From Lachnospiraceae bacterium (lineage in GTDB: Bacteria > Bacillota > Clostridia > Lachnospirales > Lachnospiraceae): DNA of 64,000 bases. The position numbers and the translations under genes are program-made. Below are positions 48,380 to 57,140 of the stretch, piece by piece (positions within the stretch are counted from its first letter, which is position 1; each line of letters opens with the position of its first letter). The notes under the pieces were generated by a model. That model did no database searches. It worked only from the letters and a program-made list of their open reading frames with translations, and was not told the origin of the DNA. The stretch is taken from contig JAFVAL010000020.1 in assembly GCA_017480565.1 (NCBI GenBank), positions 29,412-93,411 of the forward strand. Reading direction: 5' to 3'.

Positions 48380-49594
48380 TCAACCACCGAATACGCTCAT
48401 CAGGAAACCTGCCGCGATTGCGGAGCCGATCACGCCTGCCACGTTCGGGCCCATTGCATGCATCAGAAGGAAGTTGGAAGGATTTGCCTTCTGGCCTTCT
48501 CTCTGAGAGACACGCGCTGCCATCGGAACTGCGGACACGCCTGCGGAACCGATCAGAGGATTGATCTTGCCGCCGGAGAGCTTATACATCAGCTTACCGA
48601 CTAAGAGACCACCGATGGTACTAAACGAGAATGCGACCAGACCAAGAACAACGATGTAGATCGTTCTTAGGTTCAGGAAGTTGGAGCCTACCATGGTAGC
48701 TCCTACAGAGAGGCCAAGGAACAGCGTAACGATGTTCATGAGCGCATTCTGTGCTACATCAGAAAGTCTGCCTGTCAGGCCAGTCTCATTTAAGAGGTTA
48801 CCAAACATCAGGCAGCCGATCAGCGGAGCTGTCGAAGGAAGAAGCAGGACAACGAAGATCGTGACGACGATCGGGAAGAGGATCTTCTCGGTCTTCGTTA
48901 CTTCACGTAACTGCTCCATCTTGACGGAACGTTCTTTCTCCGTGGTCAATGCCTTCATGATCGGAGGCTGAATCATAGGGATCAGTGCCATGTAGCTATA
49001 GGCTGCCACGGCGATCGGTCCTAAAAGATGAGGTGCCAGCTTCGTGGTGGTCAGGATGGCTGTCGGGCCGTCCGCACCGCCGATGATACCGATCGAAGCG
49101 GCTTCATTTCCATTAAATCCAAGCAGGGTTGCACCGAAGAATGCGAAGAACACACCAAACTGTGCCGCCGCGCCGAGCAGTAAGCTCTTCGGGTTGGAAA
49201 TCAAAGGACCGAAGTCGGTCATCGCACCGATACCGATAAAGATCAGGCACGGGTAAATACCGGCTTTGACACCGATGTAGAGAATATCAATCAGTCCGCC
49301 ATGTGACAGGATATAACCATAGCTGTGGTAAAACTCACTGGTGCTGTCTAAAAAGTTGTTCCAGAGCTCTTGATGATACAAAGCGTTCTCAAAGCCGCCC
49401 AGTACACTGACGTTGGCCAGCAAACAGCCAAACGCAATACCAACCATCAGAAGCGGCTCATACTGCTTCTTGATACCAAGATAAAGCAGTCCGCAAGCGA
49501 TCAAAACCATCGCCAGCGCTTTCCAGCCATCTTCTGAGAGAAGGATCTGGGCAAAGCCAGACTCTTGTACCAGCTTGCCGAGGGATTCTAACAT
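48380..49594 (-). CDS. Na+-translocating decarboxylase beta subunit
   Basis: 404 residues with about ten membrane segments. Diagnostic stretches are LIFIGIGAMTDFGPLISNP, SIGIIGGADGPTAI (the Asp of the Na+ site), YSYMALIPMIQPPIMKALTT and the conserved end VSAVPMAARVSQREGQK followed by MHAMGPNVAGVIGSAIAAG. It belongs to the OadB/GcdB/MmdB family, which decarboxylates carboxybiotin and pumps two Na+ out. Last gene of the operon (alpha, gamma, biotin carrier, beta). GGAGG precedes the ATG by 6-7 nt. Confidence 0.95.
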   Translation of the reverse strand: MLESLGKLVQESGFAQILLSEDGWKALAMVLIACGLLYLGIKKQYEPLLMVGIAFGCLLANVSVLGGFENALYHQELWNNFLDSTSEFYHSYGYILSHGGLIDILYIGVKAGIYPCLIFIGIGAMTDFGPLISNPKSLLLGAAAQFGVFFAFFGATLLGFNGNEAASIGIIGGADGPTAILTTTKLAPHLLGPIAVAAYSYMALIPMIQPPIMKALTTEKERSVKMEQLREVTKTEKILFPIVVTIFVVLLLPSTAPLIGCLMFGNLLNETGLTGRLSDVAQNALMNIVTLFLGLSVGATMVGSNFLNLRTIYIVVLGLVAFSFSTIGGLLVGKLMYKLSGGKINPLIGSAGVSAVPMAARVSQREGQKANPSNFLLMHAMGPNVAGVIGSAIAAGFLMSVFGG

Positions 49595-49608
49595 GTTTTC
49601 ACCCTCCT

Positions 49609-50010
49609 TTAACCCAGAACAATAATAGGAGTACCAGTATCAACCTTCGCCCCAGTCTCAACAAGAACCTGCACGACCTTTGCATCATGAGGAGCCATGA
49701 TCTCGTTCTCCATCTTCATTGCTTCCAAAACTGCCAGAACTTCGCCGCCCTTGACACTGTCGCCGGCCTTGACGTTCATCTTAACGATCGTGCCAGGCAT
49801 CGGGGAGGTGACCTGCTCACCAGCAACTGCCGCAGGAGCTGCAGGTGCTGCAGGAGCAGCCGGAGCCTGTGCCACAGGAGCAGCAGCTACAGGTGCTGCA
49901 GGTGCCGCCTGGACAGGCGCAATTGCTTCATATTCATCGAGGAGGATGGCTTCGCCATGCTCGACCTCAACCTCGTAGGTCTTTCCCATCAGCGTTACTT
50001 TATACTTCAT
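49609..50010 (-). CDS. Biotin carrier protein of the decarboxylase
   Basis: 133 residues. A beta-rich N-terminus (MKYKVTLMGKTYEVEVEHGE) is followed by an Ala/Pro linker of about 40 residues and a biotinyl domain with the target Lys in LEAMKMENEIMAP. In many relatives this domain is the end of the alpha subunit; here it is a separate protein, as in glutaconyl- and methylmalonyl-CoA decarboxylases. It begins immediately after the gamma-subunit stop codon, with its ribosome site inside that gene. Confidence 0.95.
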   Translation of the reverse strand: MKYKVTLMGKTYEVEVEHGEAILLDEYEAIAPVQAAPAAPVAAAPVAQAPAAPAAPAAPAAVAGEQVTSPMPGTIVKMNVKAGDSVKGGEVLAVLEAMKMENEIMAPHDAKVVQVLVETGAKVDTGTPIIVLG

Positions 50011-50388
50011 TTATTTGACCTCCTTGATGGATTTAAATCTAAGTTCATTGAGTGGCTTGCCCATCTGATCTGCCACAATGGCCATGATCATAGCTGCCAC
50101 CTTCGGATCGGTATCATAAAGCTTGCACTCGCCTGCGCTGCCCGGTGCTGTCTTCTTCGGTGCTTCCGGTGCGGCTTTCACAGTCTCTACGGGAGCTGCC
50201 TTCTCTTCGGCTGCTGCCTTACGCTTGGTGCTTGCCACCATGATCTTGCCAACGATGATGATTACAACCATCAGCAAAATCAGGCCTATAAATACCACCG
50301 CGTATCCCAGGATCGCCTTTAAAAACGCATCTCCCAGGCCAAGCATCTCACCCTGAATCGTGGTGCTTGTCAAACTAACCAACTGCAT
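50011..50388 (-). CDS. Na+-translocating decarboxylase gamma subunit (OadG-like)
   Basis: 125 residues. One transmembrane helix (AVVFIGLILLMVVIIIVGKI) near the N-terminus after a short outside segment, then an Ala/Lys/Pro linker and a small C-terminal domain (DTDPKVAAMIMAIVADQMG, then LNELRFKSIKEV). The gamma subunit holds the alpha and beta subunits together. The order between carboxyltransferase and biotin carrier and the tight spacing support this. AGGAGG lies 6 nt before the ATG. Confidence 0.88.
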   Translation of the reverse strand: MQLVSLTSTTIQGEMLGLGDAFLKAILGYAVVFIGLILLMVVIIIVGKIMVASTKRKAAAEEKAAPVETVKAAPEAPKKTAPGSAGECKLYDTDPKVAAMIMAIVADQMGKPLNELRFKSIKEVK

Positions 50389-50399
50389 AACTTACCTCC

Positions 50400-51800
50400 T
50401 TACGCCTCCGTGATGGTGTACTTCACAACCTTCTCACGGTCTTCTTTGCGCTTCTTGAGGAATGCCTCTGCCTGTGCAGGGAAGCAGATGTAGCTCATGA
50501 TATCCTCTTCGGTCTCTGCAAGCTCGCCCAGTGCTTCTTTCGCCTTCACGAAATCTTCGCCGGTGCGCTTGGAGTCTTCGATTCTGCAGTCGATCGGCTT
50601 GCCGCCAACGCCCAGAATCTTCTCTTCCAGTGCTGCATCCACCGGTGCAGGAGAGATACCATACTCGCCCTTGAAGTAGTTCTTTACTTCGTTGGAAATG
50701 TTCTTATAACGCTCGCCGACCAGGACGTTTGTCACTGCCTGGTTACCAACCATCTGAGACAGAGGAGTTACGAGCGGAGGATAACCCATATCCTTGCGGA
50801 CTGCCGGGATCTCAAGCAGAGCCTCGTCGAACTTATCCATCGCGTTCATGTCCTTTAAGTTCGCAATCATGTTGGAAAGCATACCGCCCGGTACCTTGTA
50901 AACCAGTGCCTGGGAGTCGGTTCCCATGCTCTTCGGATTGATCGTGCCCTTGTCGATATATTTCTGCTTGATCGGCTTAAAGTAATCATTCACCTCATTG
51001 ATGACCTTCTCGTTCAGATCGGTCTCAATGCCGTACTGCTGCAGTGCATAGAACAATGTCTCGGTTGCCGCCTGGCTGGTTCCGTTGGAGAAGCAGCTGG
51101 TTGCGGTATCGATCACGTCAACGCCGGACTCGATGGCCTTGGTTAAGGTCATGTAAGCCATACCGGTTGTGCAGTGGGTGTGCAAAATGAGCGGGATGTC
51201 GCCGACAGCGTCCTTGATCCCCTTGATCAGGCCTTCTGCCTCGTAAGGGCTCATCGTTCCAGCCATATCCTTTAAGCAAAGGGTATCGAAGCCCATCTCC
51301 ACCAGCTTCTTGCACATCTCGACATACTTGTCAACCGTGTGCACAGGGCTCTGGGTGTAGCTGATGCAGCCGGAAGCGATCGTGCGGTCGGTTGCATACT
51401 TCTTCGTCGCTGCGAGTGCGGTCTCCAGATTGCGGAAGTCATTCAGCGCATCGAAGATACGGATCACATCGATACCGTTCTTGATGGAAAGCTCCACAAA
51501 CTTCTCTACCACGTCATCGTGATAGTGCTTGTAGCCCAGAAGGTTCTGACCACGCAGCAGCATCTGCAGACGAGTGTTTGGCATACGCTCGCGAATCTTG
51601 CGCAGTCTCTCCCAAGGATCCTCTCCCAGGTAACGAAGGCAGGAGTCAAACGTTGCGCCGCCCCAGCACTCCACCGAATAGTAGCCCGCCTCATCCATCT
51701 TCGGCAAAATCGCCTCGAAATCCGCGTAAGGAAGCCTGGTAGCCATCAGTGACTGGTTGGCGTCACGCAGGACGGTTTCGGTAAATTGTACTTTTTTCAT
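50400..51800 (-). CDS. Decarboxylase alpha subunit, carboxyltransferase (oxaloacetate decarboxylase type)
   Basis: 466 residues. It shows the DRE-TIM carboxyltransferase core: VQFTETVLRDANQSLMATRL, AGYYSVECWGGATFDSC (metal and substrate site), the biotin-facing Lys in FDTLCLKDMAGTMSPYEA, LILHTHCTTGMAYMT (metal His pair) and the DTATSCFSNGTSQ region. The PYC_OADA tail follows (IPGGMLSNMI-type VPGGMLSNMIANLKDM). No biotin domain is attached; that is the separate 49609 gene. It transfers the carboxyl group from oxaloacetate (most likely, by similarity to OadA and pyruvate carboxylase) to biotin. ATG 51800 is 5 nt after GGAGG. Confidence 0.94.
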   Translation of the reverse strand: MKKVQFTETVLRDANQSLMATRLPYADFEAILPKMDEAGYYSVECWGGATFDSCLRYLGEDPWERLRKIRERMPNTRLQMLLRGQNLLGYKHYHDDVVEKFVELSIKNGIDVIRIFDALNDFRNLETALAATKKYATDRTIASGCISYTQSPVHTVDKYVEMCKKLVEMGFDTLCLKDMAGTMSPYEAEGLIKGIKDAVGDIPLILHTHCTTGMAYMTLTKAIESGVDVIDTATSCFSNGTSQAATETLFYALQQYGIETDLNEKVINEVNDYFKPIKQKYIDKGTINPKSMGTDSQALVYKVPGGMLSNMIANLKDMNAMDKFDEALLEIPAVRKDMGYPPLVTPLSQMVGNQAVTNVLVGERYKNISNEVKNYFKGEYGISPAPVDAALEEKILGVGGKPIDCRIEDSKRTGEDFVKAKEALGELAETEEDIMSYICFPAQAEAFLKKRKEDREKVVKYTITEA

Positions 51801-51841
51801 AGTGTCCTCCATATATTGCATTGCCAAAATTTTCCATGTAT

Positions 51842-51871
51842 ACTATACCACCAAACGAGGGTCGGATGCAA
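51842..51871 (-). promoter_or_regulatory. Promoter of the Na+ decarboxylase operon
   Basis: TTGCAT (51866-51871), 18 nt spacer, TATAGT -10 (51842-51847). Confidence 0.7.
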
Positions 51872-51894
51872 GAGGAAGAGCGCCCAAAACTCAT

Positions 51895-51937
51895 AAAAAA
51901 TGACACTCTTTGAAGCTTTGTCCAAAGCCTCAAAGAG
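51895..51937 (-). terminator. Terminator after the aminopeptidase gene
   Basis: Long stem CTCTTTGAGGCTTTG / CAAAGCTTCAAAGAG (51923-51937 and 51906-51920) with a tiny loop, followed after TGTCA by TTTTTT on the minus strand. Confidence 0.85.
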
Positions 51938-51963
51938 CGCCTTTCCATAAATGCAATATCTAC

Positions 51964-53199
51964 TTAAAACACCCAGTTCCCATTTCTGAAAACAGGCACG
52001 AGTGTTCCATCTTCCTTGATCCCATCCACAGACAGTTCCTTCGTGCCAAACATGAAGTCCTCATGCTCCATCGAATCGTTGGCTCCGTGCGCGGCAAGCT
52101 CCTCATCGCTCATATCCACGCCACCTTTTAAGTTCTCCGGATACGGTCTTCCCAGGGCCAGATGACACGCTGCATTTTCATCATAGAGCGTGTTGTAAAA
52201 TAAGATCCCGGACTTTGAGATCGGGGAATCGTAAGGCACCAGCGCGACCTCACCTAGATAGCAGGAGCCTTCGTCAAACTCTACCAGCTTCTTTAAGCTG
52301 TCCTTCCCTTCCTTCGCATCATAATCAACAACTTTTCCGTCTTCAAAACGCAGCCAGAAGTCCTTGATCAGTTTTCCCTGATAATTGAGCGGCTTGGACG
52401 CAAAGACGATACCATTAACACCGGTCTTTAATGGCATGCAAAATACTTCTTCAGTCGGCATGTTGGGGTCAAAATAGACCCCCTTCGGCGTTGTGCAGCC
52501 ACCGCCAACCCAGATGTGACCTTTCACGAGTTCTACGGTGATATCGGTGCCCAGCTCGCTGGTAAAATGTAATGCCTTAAAGTTATATTCATTCATTTGA
52601 TCCGCGTGCGCAATCAGCTCTGCATCGTGCTGGTTCCAGGCATCGATCGGATCATTGTCTTCCGTCACTCGCGTGACCGCAAAAATCGCATCTCCCAGTT
52701 TTTCGAACGCTTCCTCATCGCTAAGCTCCGGGAAGACCACCTTCGCCCATTCCACAGACGGTACGCCAAAGACGCACCACTGCCCTACGTTATTCATCGT
52801 GTAAGCCTGCAGATCTGCCATCTTCTTGTAATAGGCCACATTGGCCGCATGCAGCTTCTCACCGTCCACATCTGCCATCGCACCGGGCTTTTCCGAATCG
52901 ATGGAAATGTAGCAGGCGCCGCCATCATGCTGATATTTGGTTCGGTCGTATTTCCACTGAGGAACCTCGCCAAGCGTCTCGATGGACTGAAATTCATAAT
53001 CCATCTTGGAAAGCTCCATATCACGCCATTCCACGCTCACATAACGAGCGCCGGCCTCGTAAGCGTATCTGACCACTTTTCTTGCAAATGCAGCATCCCT
53101 GACATTTGCCCGGATGATCACGGGCTGGTCTTTCTGCACATTGGCGCCTTTTTTGATCACAAGCTGCGCGAGCTTATCATACATCTTCTCAGAAACCAT
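51964..53199 (-). CDS. M29 family aminopeptidase (AmpS/PepS-like)
   Basis: 411 residues, family length. It starts MYDKLAQLVIKKGANVQKDQ and carries the two-metal M29 ligands: Glu in PTEEVFCMPLKTGVNGIVFAS, Glu in CYLGEVALVPYDSPI, His in NAACHLALG and the end segment HEDFMFGTKELSVDGI. These cytoplasmic enzymes remove N-terminal residues from short peptides. AAGGAGAG-type sites precede the ATG (53199). It follows glyS in the same direction after a probable terminator. Confidence 0.94.
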   Translation of the reverse strand: MVSEKMYDKLAQLVIKKGANVQKDQPVIIRANVRDAAFARKVVRYAYEAGARYVSVEWRDMELSKMDYEFQSIETLGEVPQWKYDRTKYQHDGGACYISIDSEKPGAMADVDGEKLHAANVAYYKKMADLQAYTMNNVGQWCVFGVPSVEWAKVVFPELSDEEAFEKLGDAIFAVTRVTEDNDPIDAWNQHDAELIAHADQMNEYNFKALHFTSELGTDITVELVKGHIWVGGGCTTPKGVYFDPNMPTEEVFCMPLKTGVNGIVFASKPLNYQGKLIKDFWLRFEDGKVVDYDAKEGKDSLKKLVEFDEGSCYLGEVALVPYDSPISKSGILFYNTLYDENAACHLALGRPYPENLKGGVDMSDEELAAHGANDSMEHEDFMFGTKELSVDGIKEDGTLVPVFRNGNWVF

Positions 53200-53237
53200 G
53201 TCTCTCTCCTTCTACTCTTCATTATCTATCAAATGTT

Positions 53238-53277
53238 CTAACCAAAAAGAAAGGCCTTGCCATCCTCGGACGCAAAG
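53238..53277 (-). terminator. Probable terminator after glyS
   Basis: Stem AAGGCTTTGC / GCAAGGCCTT around an 11-nt loop, followed by TCTTTTTGG on the minus strand. Confidence 0.7.
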
Positions 53278-53301
53278 CCTTCCACTTACAACTCATTTCA
53301 C

Positions 53302-54690
53302 TTAGAAATAAAGCTTCTCCTCGAAATAAGCAACCAGATCCTTGATGGCCACTCTCTCCTGCGCCATCGTGTCACGGTCACGAACGGTCACGCAGCCGTC
53401 TTCTTCGGAATCGAAATCATAGGTCACGCAGTAAGGCGTTCCGATCTCATCGAGTCTGCGGTATCTCTTACCGATGTTGCCGCGGTCATCAAACTCGCAG
53501 TTCCAGCGCTTAGAGAGCTCTGCAAATACCTTCTCTGCGCCTTCATTTAACTTCTTGGAAAGCGGAAGCACACCGATCTTGACCGGTGCCAGTGCGGGAT
53601 GGAAATGAAGCACGGTACGGACATCGCCTCCCTCAAGTTCTTCTTCATCGTATGCACTGCAAAGGAAAGCCAAAGTCACGCGGTCTGCGCCAAGAGAAGG
53701 CTCGACAACGTAAGGAACATATTTCTCATGAATCTCATCGTCAAAGTAGGTCAGATCTTCGCCGGAGACGTTGATGTGCTGCGTCAGATCGTAATCGGTA
53801 CGGTCAGCGATACCCCAAAGTTCGCCCCAGCCGAACGGGAAGAGGAACTCGATATCGGTCGTTGCCTTGCTGTAGAAGGAAAGCTCTTCCTTCTCGTGGT
53901 CGCGCAGACGCATCTCTTCCTGCTTCATGCCAAGCGAAAGCAGCCAGTCACGGCAGAATCCTCTCCAGTACTCAAACCACTCAAGGTCGGTGTCAGGCTT
54001 GCAGAAAAACTCAAGCTCCATCTGCTCAAACTCTCTCGTACGGAAGGTAAAGTTACCCGGTGTGATCTCATTTCTAAAAGACTTACCGATCTGGCCGATA
54101 CCAAACGGAACTTTCTTGCGGGAAGTTCTCTGCACATTCTTAAAGTTGACAAAGATACCCTGTGCGGTCTCAGGGCGCAGATAAACGATGTTCTTTGCAT
54201 CCTCGGTGACGCCCTGGAAGGTCTTAAACATCAGGTTAAACTGACGAATGTCGGTCCAATCTTCCTTGCCGCAGGACGGGCAGCAGACATGACGCTCGTC
54301 AATGAACTTCTTCATCTCTTCCTGGCTCCACGCATCGACAGAACCCTCGATGGTCTCACCCTTCTCCTCGAGATAATCCTCGATCAGCTTATCCGCACGG
54401 AAACGCTCGTGGCAAGCCTTACAATCCATCAGAGGATCCGAAAAGCTCCCGAGATGTCCCGAAGCAACCCAGGTCTGCGGATTCATCAAGATCGCGCAGT
54501 CCACGCCAACATTATAAGGGTTCTCCTGGATGAACTTCTTCCACCAGGCCTTCTTGACATTGTTCTTTAACTCTACGCCCAGATTACCGTAATCCCAGGT
54601 ATTCGCAAGGCCACCGTAAATCTCGGAACCCGGATACACAAAACCACGGTTTTTCGCAAGCGCAATGATCTTCTCCATCGTCTTTTCCAT
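53302..54690 (-). CDS. glyS: Glycyl-tRNA synthetase, single-chain homodimeric type
   Basis: 462 residues, the alpha2-type class II enzyme. It starts [20 protein letters not shown] and shows class II motif 1 region [17 protein letters not shown], motif 2 [39 protein letters not shown] and motif 3 [17 protein letters not shown] Cys pair in [10 protein letters not shown] suggests the zinc insert. The anticodon-binding domain is at the end ([16 protein letters not shown]). ATG 54690 has GGGAG 9 nt upstream and follows the lipoprotein gene by 24 bases, so it is in the recO operon. No T-box leader is seen upstream. Confidence 0.97.
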   Translation of the reverse strand: MEKTMEKIIALAKNRGFVYPGSEIYGGLANTWDYGNLGVELKNNVKKAWWKKFIQENPYNVGVDCAILMNPQTWVASGHLGSFSDPLMDCKACHERFRADKLIEDYLEEKGETIEGSVDAWSQEEMKKFIDERHVCCPSCGKEDWTDIRQFNLMFKTFQGVTEDAKNIVYLRPETAQGIFVNFKNVQRTSRKKVPFGIGQIGKSFRNEITPGNFTFRTREFEQMELEFFCKPDTDLEWFEYWRGFCRDWLLSLGMKQEEMRLRDHEKEELSFYSKATTDIEFLFPFGWGELWGIADRTDYDLTQHINVSGEDLTYFDDEIHEKYVPYVVEPSLGADRVTLAFLCSAYDEEELEGGDVRTVLHFHPALAPVKIGVLPLSKKLNEGAEKVFAELSKRWNCEFDDRGNIGKRYRRLDEIGTPYCVTYDFDSEEDGCVTVRDRDTMAQERVAIKDLVAYFEEKLYF

Positions 54691-54714
54691 CACATCTGTC
54701 TCCCTGTCTTTCAC

Positions 54715-55332
54715 TTATTTCTTTTTAAATAACACAATCACAGGCTCGGATCCGTCGCCGGTCACGGTAAACTTATTGGTCAGTTCACCGCCTGCAAAAT
54801 AAGCAACCTTCTGATTGACAATCACCTGGTACGCATTCTCGCCCTCGGCAGGAATTCCAAGCACCACGCCCTGGTACTGATCCGTGAAGGCCACCTGCGC
54901 ATCACTCTCTTCCATCTTTGCACTCAAGATTGTGGTCGGTGCATAAGAAAGCAGCTGATTGCCGACGCCGGTTTTTAACTCCACTTCATTAAATGCGGTG
55001 AAATCCTCCGCCGTCGCATAAGAGAGGACGACAACTGCCTTGCCTTCCGCCTCTGTCACTTCCTTAAGCGTGATTCCTTCACTACCCTTTTCCTGATTAT
55101 ATGAAGCGACCGCAGCCTCGACGTAGCCCTTTAAGTCATCGACCGCGTAGGACTCACCAAAGTCCTCCATCAAGATGCCATCGATCGTGCCATCTTCTTT
55201 GATGAGCACAGTATTCATCGTGGCACCGTCAGCCGTCAACTCCTTCGGTGCTCTTACAAATAAGCCGCATCCGCTCGCAAAAATCATCAGCATCACAAGC
55301 ACACGAGCGATGATCGTTTTAAATCTTCTCAT
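54715..55332 (-). CDS. Hypothetical lipoprotein between recO and glyS
   Basis: 205 residues. The signal peptide MRRFKTIIARVLVMLMIFAS ends in lipobox FASGC. The mature protein has KELTADGATMNTVLIKEDGTI, DDLKGYVEAAVASYNQEKG and a late QVIVNQKVAYFAGGELTNKF region. No family is recognised from the residues. GAGGAG lies before the ATG at 55332, and the gene lies in one direction with recO (95-base gap) and glyS (24-base gap). It is envelope-located by its signal but sits in a housekeeping operon. Confidence 0.82.
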   Translation of the reverse strand: MRRFKTIIARVLVMLMIFASGCGLFVRAPKELTADGATMNTVLIKEDGTIDGILMEDFGESYAVDDLKGYVEAAVASYNQEKGSEGITLKEVTEAEGKAVVVLSYATAEDFTAFNEVELKTGVGNQLLSYAPTTILSAKMEESDAQVAFTDQYQGVVLGIPAEGENAYQVIVNQKVAYFAGGELTNKFTVTGDGSEPVIVLFKKK

Positions 55333-55426
55333 CTCTATCTCCTCACAAGCGTTTCTTTCGCATACGCCTATTCATTGTAACCTCCCGGCAAGGCTTTTGC
55401 AAGCTGAAATGCCGCATTATTTCTGC

Positions 55427-56170
55427 TTAAATCTGAAAATCCAGAAGCGAAAGCGATTGAAACTCGCATTCCACGTAACGCTCGTAATAATCTTTCATCA
55501 GATCCGCGAGTTCTTCCTGCGCTTCCGGTGACAGCACAAAGGTATAAAGTTTCGCGAGCGGTGTCTGTAAAATGAACCGCATTGCGTAAAGCACGGTGTC
55601 GGAGACCTCCCGTCCTTTTAAGTCCAGCTTCTTGCAGTCCGGGCAGAGAAGCCCTCCGGCACGCACTGAAAAACAATTGATTTTCCCGGTCTGTCCGCAG
55701 CTCACACACTGAAACACCTGCGGTGCATAGCCCGCAAGCGCGATCATGCGCAGCTCACAGATTGAACGCACCAGATTTGGTGGCAGAGACTTCTTTGTCA
55801 GTGCCCGAAGCGACTGGTAAAGCAGCTGCATCACCTCGATCGCCGGCAGATTTTCTCTGGTGAAATAATTTGCCAGTTCGCAGAAATACTGCCCATAGCA
55901 GATCGTCGTCAGGTCGTCTCTTAGCTCCTCAAAATACGACAGGATATCCGCACGCACAATCGTGTAAGAATTGCGCCCCTCATAGACCTGAAAGTTCCCG
56001 TAGGCAAATGGCTGACAAGCCCCCAAAAGCGGGCTGTCCTGGCGCCTCGCTCCCCGCGCAAACGCAGAGATCTTGCCTCGCTCCTTGGTCAGCAGAAGCA
56101 CATGCCGATCACGTTCGCCCACGGGCGACACTTTCAGTACAATCCCAGTCAACGTCACGCCTCCGGCCAT
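55427..56170 (-). CDS. recO: DNA repair protein RecO
   Basis: 247 residues. RecO anneals complementary single strands and loads RecA with RecR. The N-terminal OB fold is LTGIVLKVSPVGERDRHVLLLT then GKISAFARGARRQDS, followed by the all-helical domain (LLYQSLRALTKK) and a four-Cys zinc site (FQCVSCGQTGK and GGLLCPDCKK). GGAGG precedes the ATG. It lies 56 bases after era, the common era-recO order. Confidence 0.96.
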   Translation of the reverse strand: MAGGVTLTGIVLKVSPVGERDRHVLLLTKERGKISAFARGARRQDSPLLGACQPFAYGNFQVYEGRNSYTIVRADILSYFEELRDDLTTICYGQYFCELANYFTRENLPAIEVMQLLYQSLRALTKKSLPPNLVRSICELRMIALAGYAPQVFQCVSCGQTGKINCFSVRAGGLLCPDCKKLDLKGREVSDTVLYAMRFILQTPLAKLYTFVLSPEAQEELADLMKDYYERYVECEFQSLSLLDFQI

Positions 56171-56226
56171 ACGCTCCTCCTTTCCAACGCATTTGCAAAT
56201 GTCATCGCAGCCCGATAATCATCCTC

Positions 56227-57138
56227 TTATCTCTGATCGTCGTAATATCCGAAATTCTTTAACAAGAAATCTGACTCTCTCCAGTCCTTCTTCACCTTCA
56301 CCCAAAGCTGGAGATTCACCTGCACGCCAAGCAAAGCTTCGATCCCGTAGCGCGCTCCGGTACCAATCTTTTTTAACATCGCACCGTGCTTTCCGATAAT
56401 CATCCCTTTGTGGGAATCGCGCTCGCACACGATCGTTGCATGGATCTCCATGAGCCGCCCGCCGTGCTGTTCCTTCATGCTCTCGATGCTCACAGCAATT
56501 CCGTGCGGAATCTCATCAGAGAGCAGCTTAAGCGCCTGCTCACGGATTAACTCCGCCACGATCTGCCTCTCGGGCTGATCCGTAATCGTATCCTCATCGT
56601 AATACATCGGCCCTGGCTCCAGATACTTCATCATCGTATCTAGCAGATCCTCTTTGTTCTCGCCGGTCAGTGCAGACACCGGAATGATATCCGTGAATCT
56701 ACAAATGTCCTTATACTTGTCAATGCAGGCTAAGATCTCTTCTTTCTTGACCGTATCAATCTTATTGATCACCAGGATCGCCGGCGTCTCACAGCGGTTG
56801 ATCTGCTCCGCAATGTGCTGCTCGCCCGCCCCGATATACGTCGTCGGCTCGACCAGCCACAAGATCACATCCACCTCTTTTAGCGTCTGCTCTGCGACAT
56901 TGACCATGTATTCGCCGAGCTTATTTTTCGCCTTGTGGATGCCCGGCGTGTCCAGGAAAATGATCTGGCCCCGCTCATCCGTATACACCGTTTGGATGCG
57001 GTTTCTGGTCGTCTGCGGCTTCGCAGACGTGATCGCAATCTTCTGTCCGATCAGCTGGTTCATGAGCGTCGATTTGCCCACATTCGGACGGCCAATTAAC
57101 GCCACAAACCCGGATTTAAACTCTTCTTTCTTTCCCAT
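56227..57138 (-). CDS. era: GTPase Era
   Basis: 303 residues. G1 GRPNVGKSTLMNQL, G2 region AKPQTTRNRI, G3 FLDTPGIHKAKNKLGEYM, G4 VINKIDTV and G5 PVSALTGENKE are all present, and the C-terminal KH domain (HKGMIIGKHGAMLKKIGTGA) binds the 3' end of 16S rRNA. Era is needed for 30S subunit maturation. It overlaps in arrangement with the M16 peptidase gene (2-base gap) and precedes recO. Confidence 0.98.
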   Translation of the reverse strand: MGKKEEFKSGFVALIGRPNVGKSTLMNQLIGQKIAITSAKPQTTRNRIQTVYTDERGQIIFLDTPGIHKAKNKLGEYMVNVAEQTLKEVDVILWLVEPTTYIGAGEQHIAEQINRCETPAILVINKIDTVKKEEILACIDKYKDICRFTDIIPVSALTGENKEDLLDTMMKYLEPGPMYYDEDTITDQPERQIVAELIREQALKLLSDEIPHGIAVSIESMKEQHGGRLMEIHATIVCERDSHKGMIIGKHGAMLKKIGTGARYGIEALLGVQVNLQLWVKVKKDWRESDFLLKNFGYYDDQR

Positions 57139-57140
57139 CG

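Noticed and set aside
54691-55332. T-box riboswitch in front of glyS
   Set aside because: The gene directly upstream ends only 24 bases away and no T-box motif or terminator is seen.
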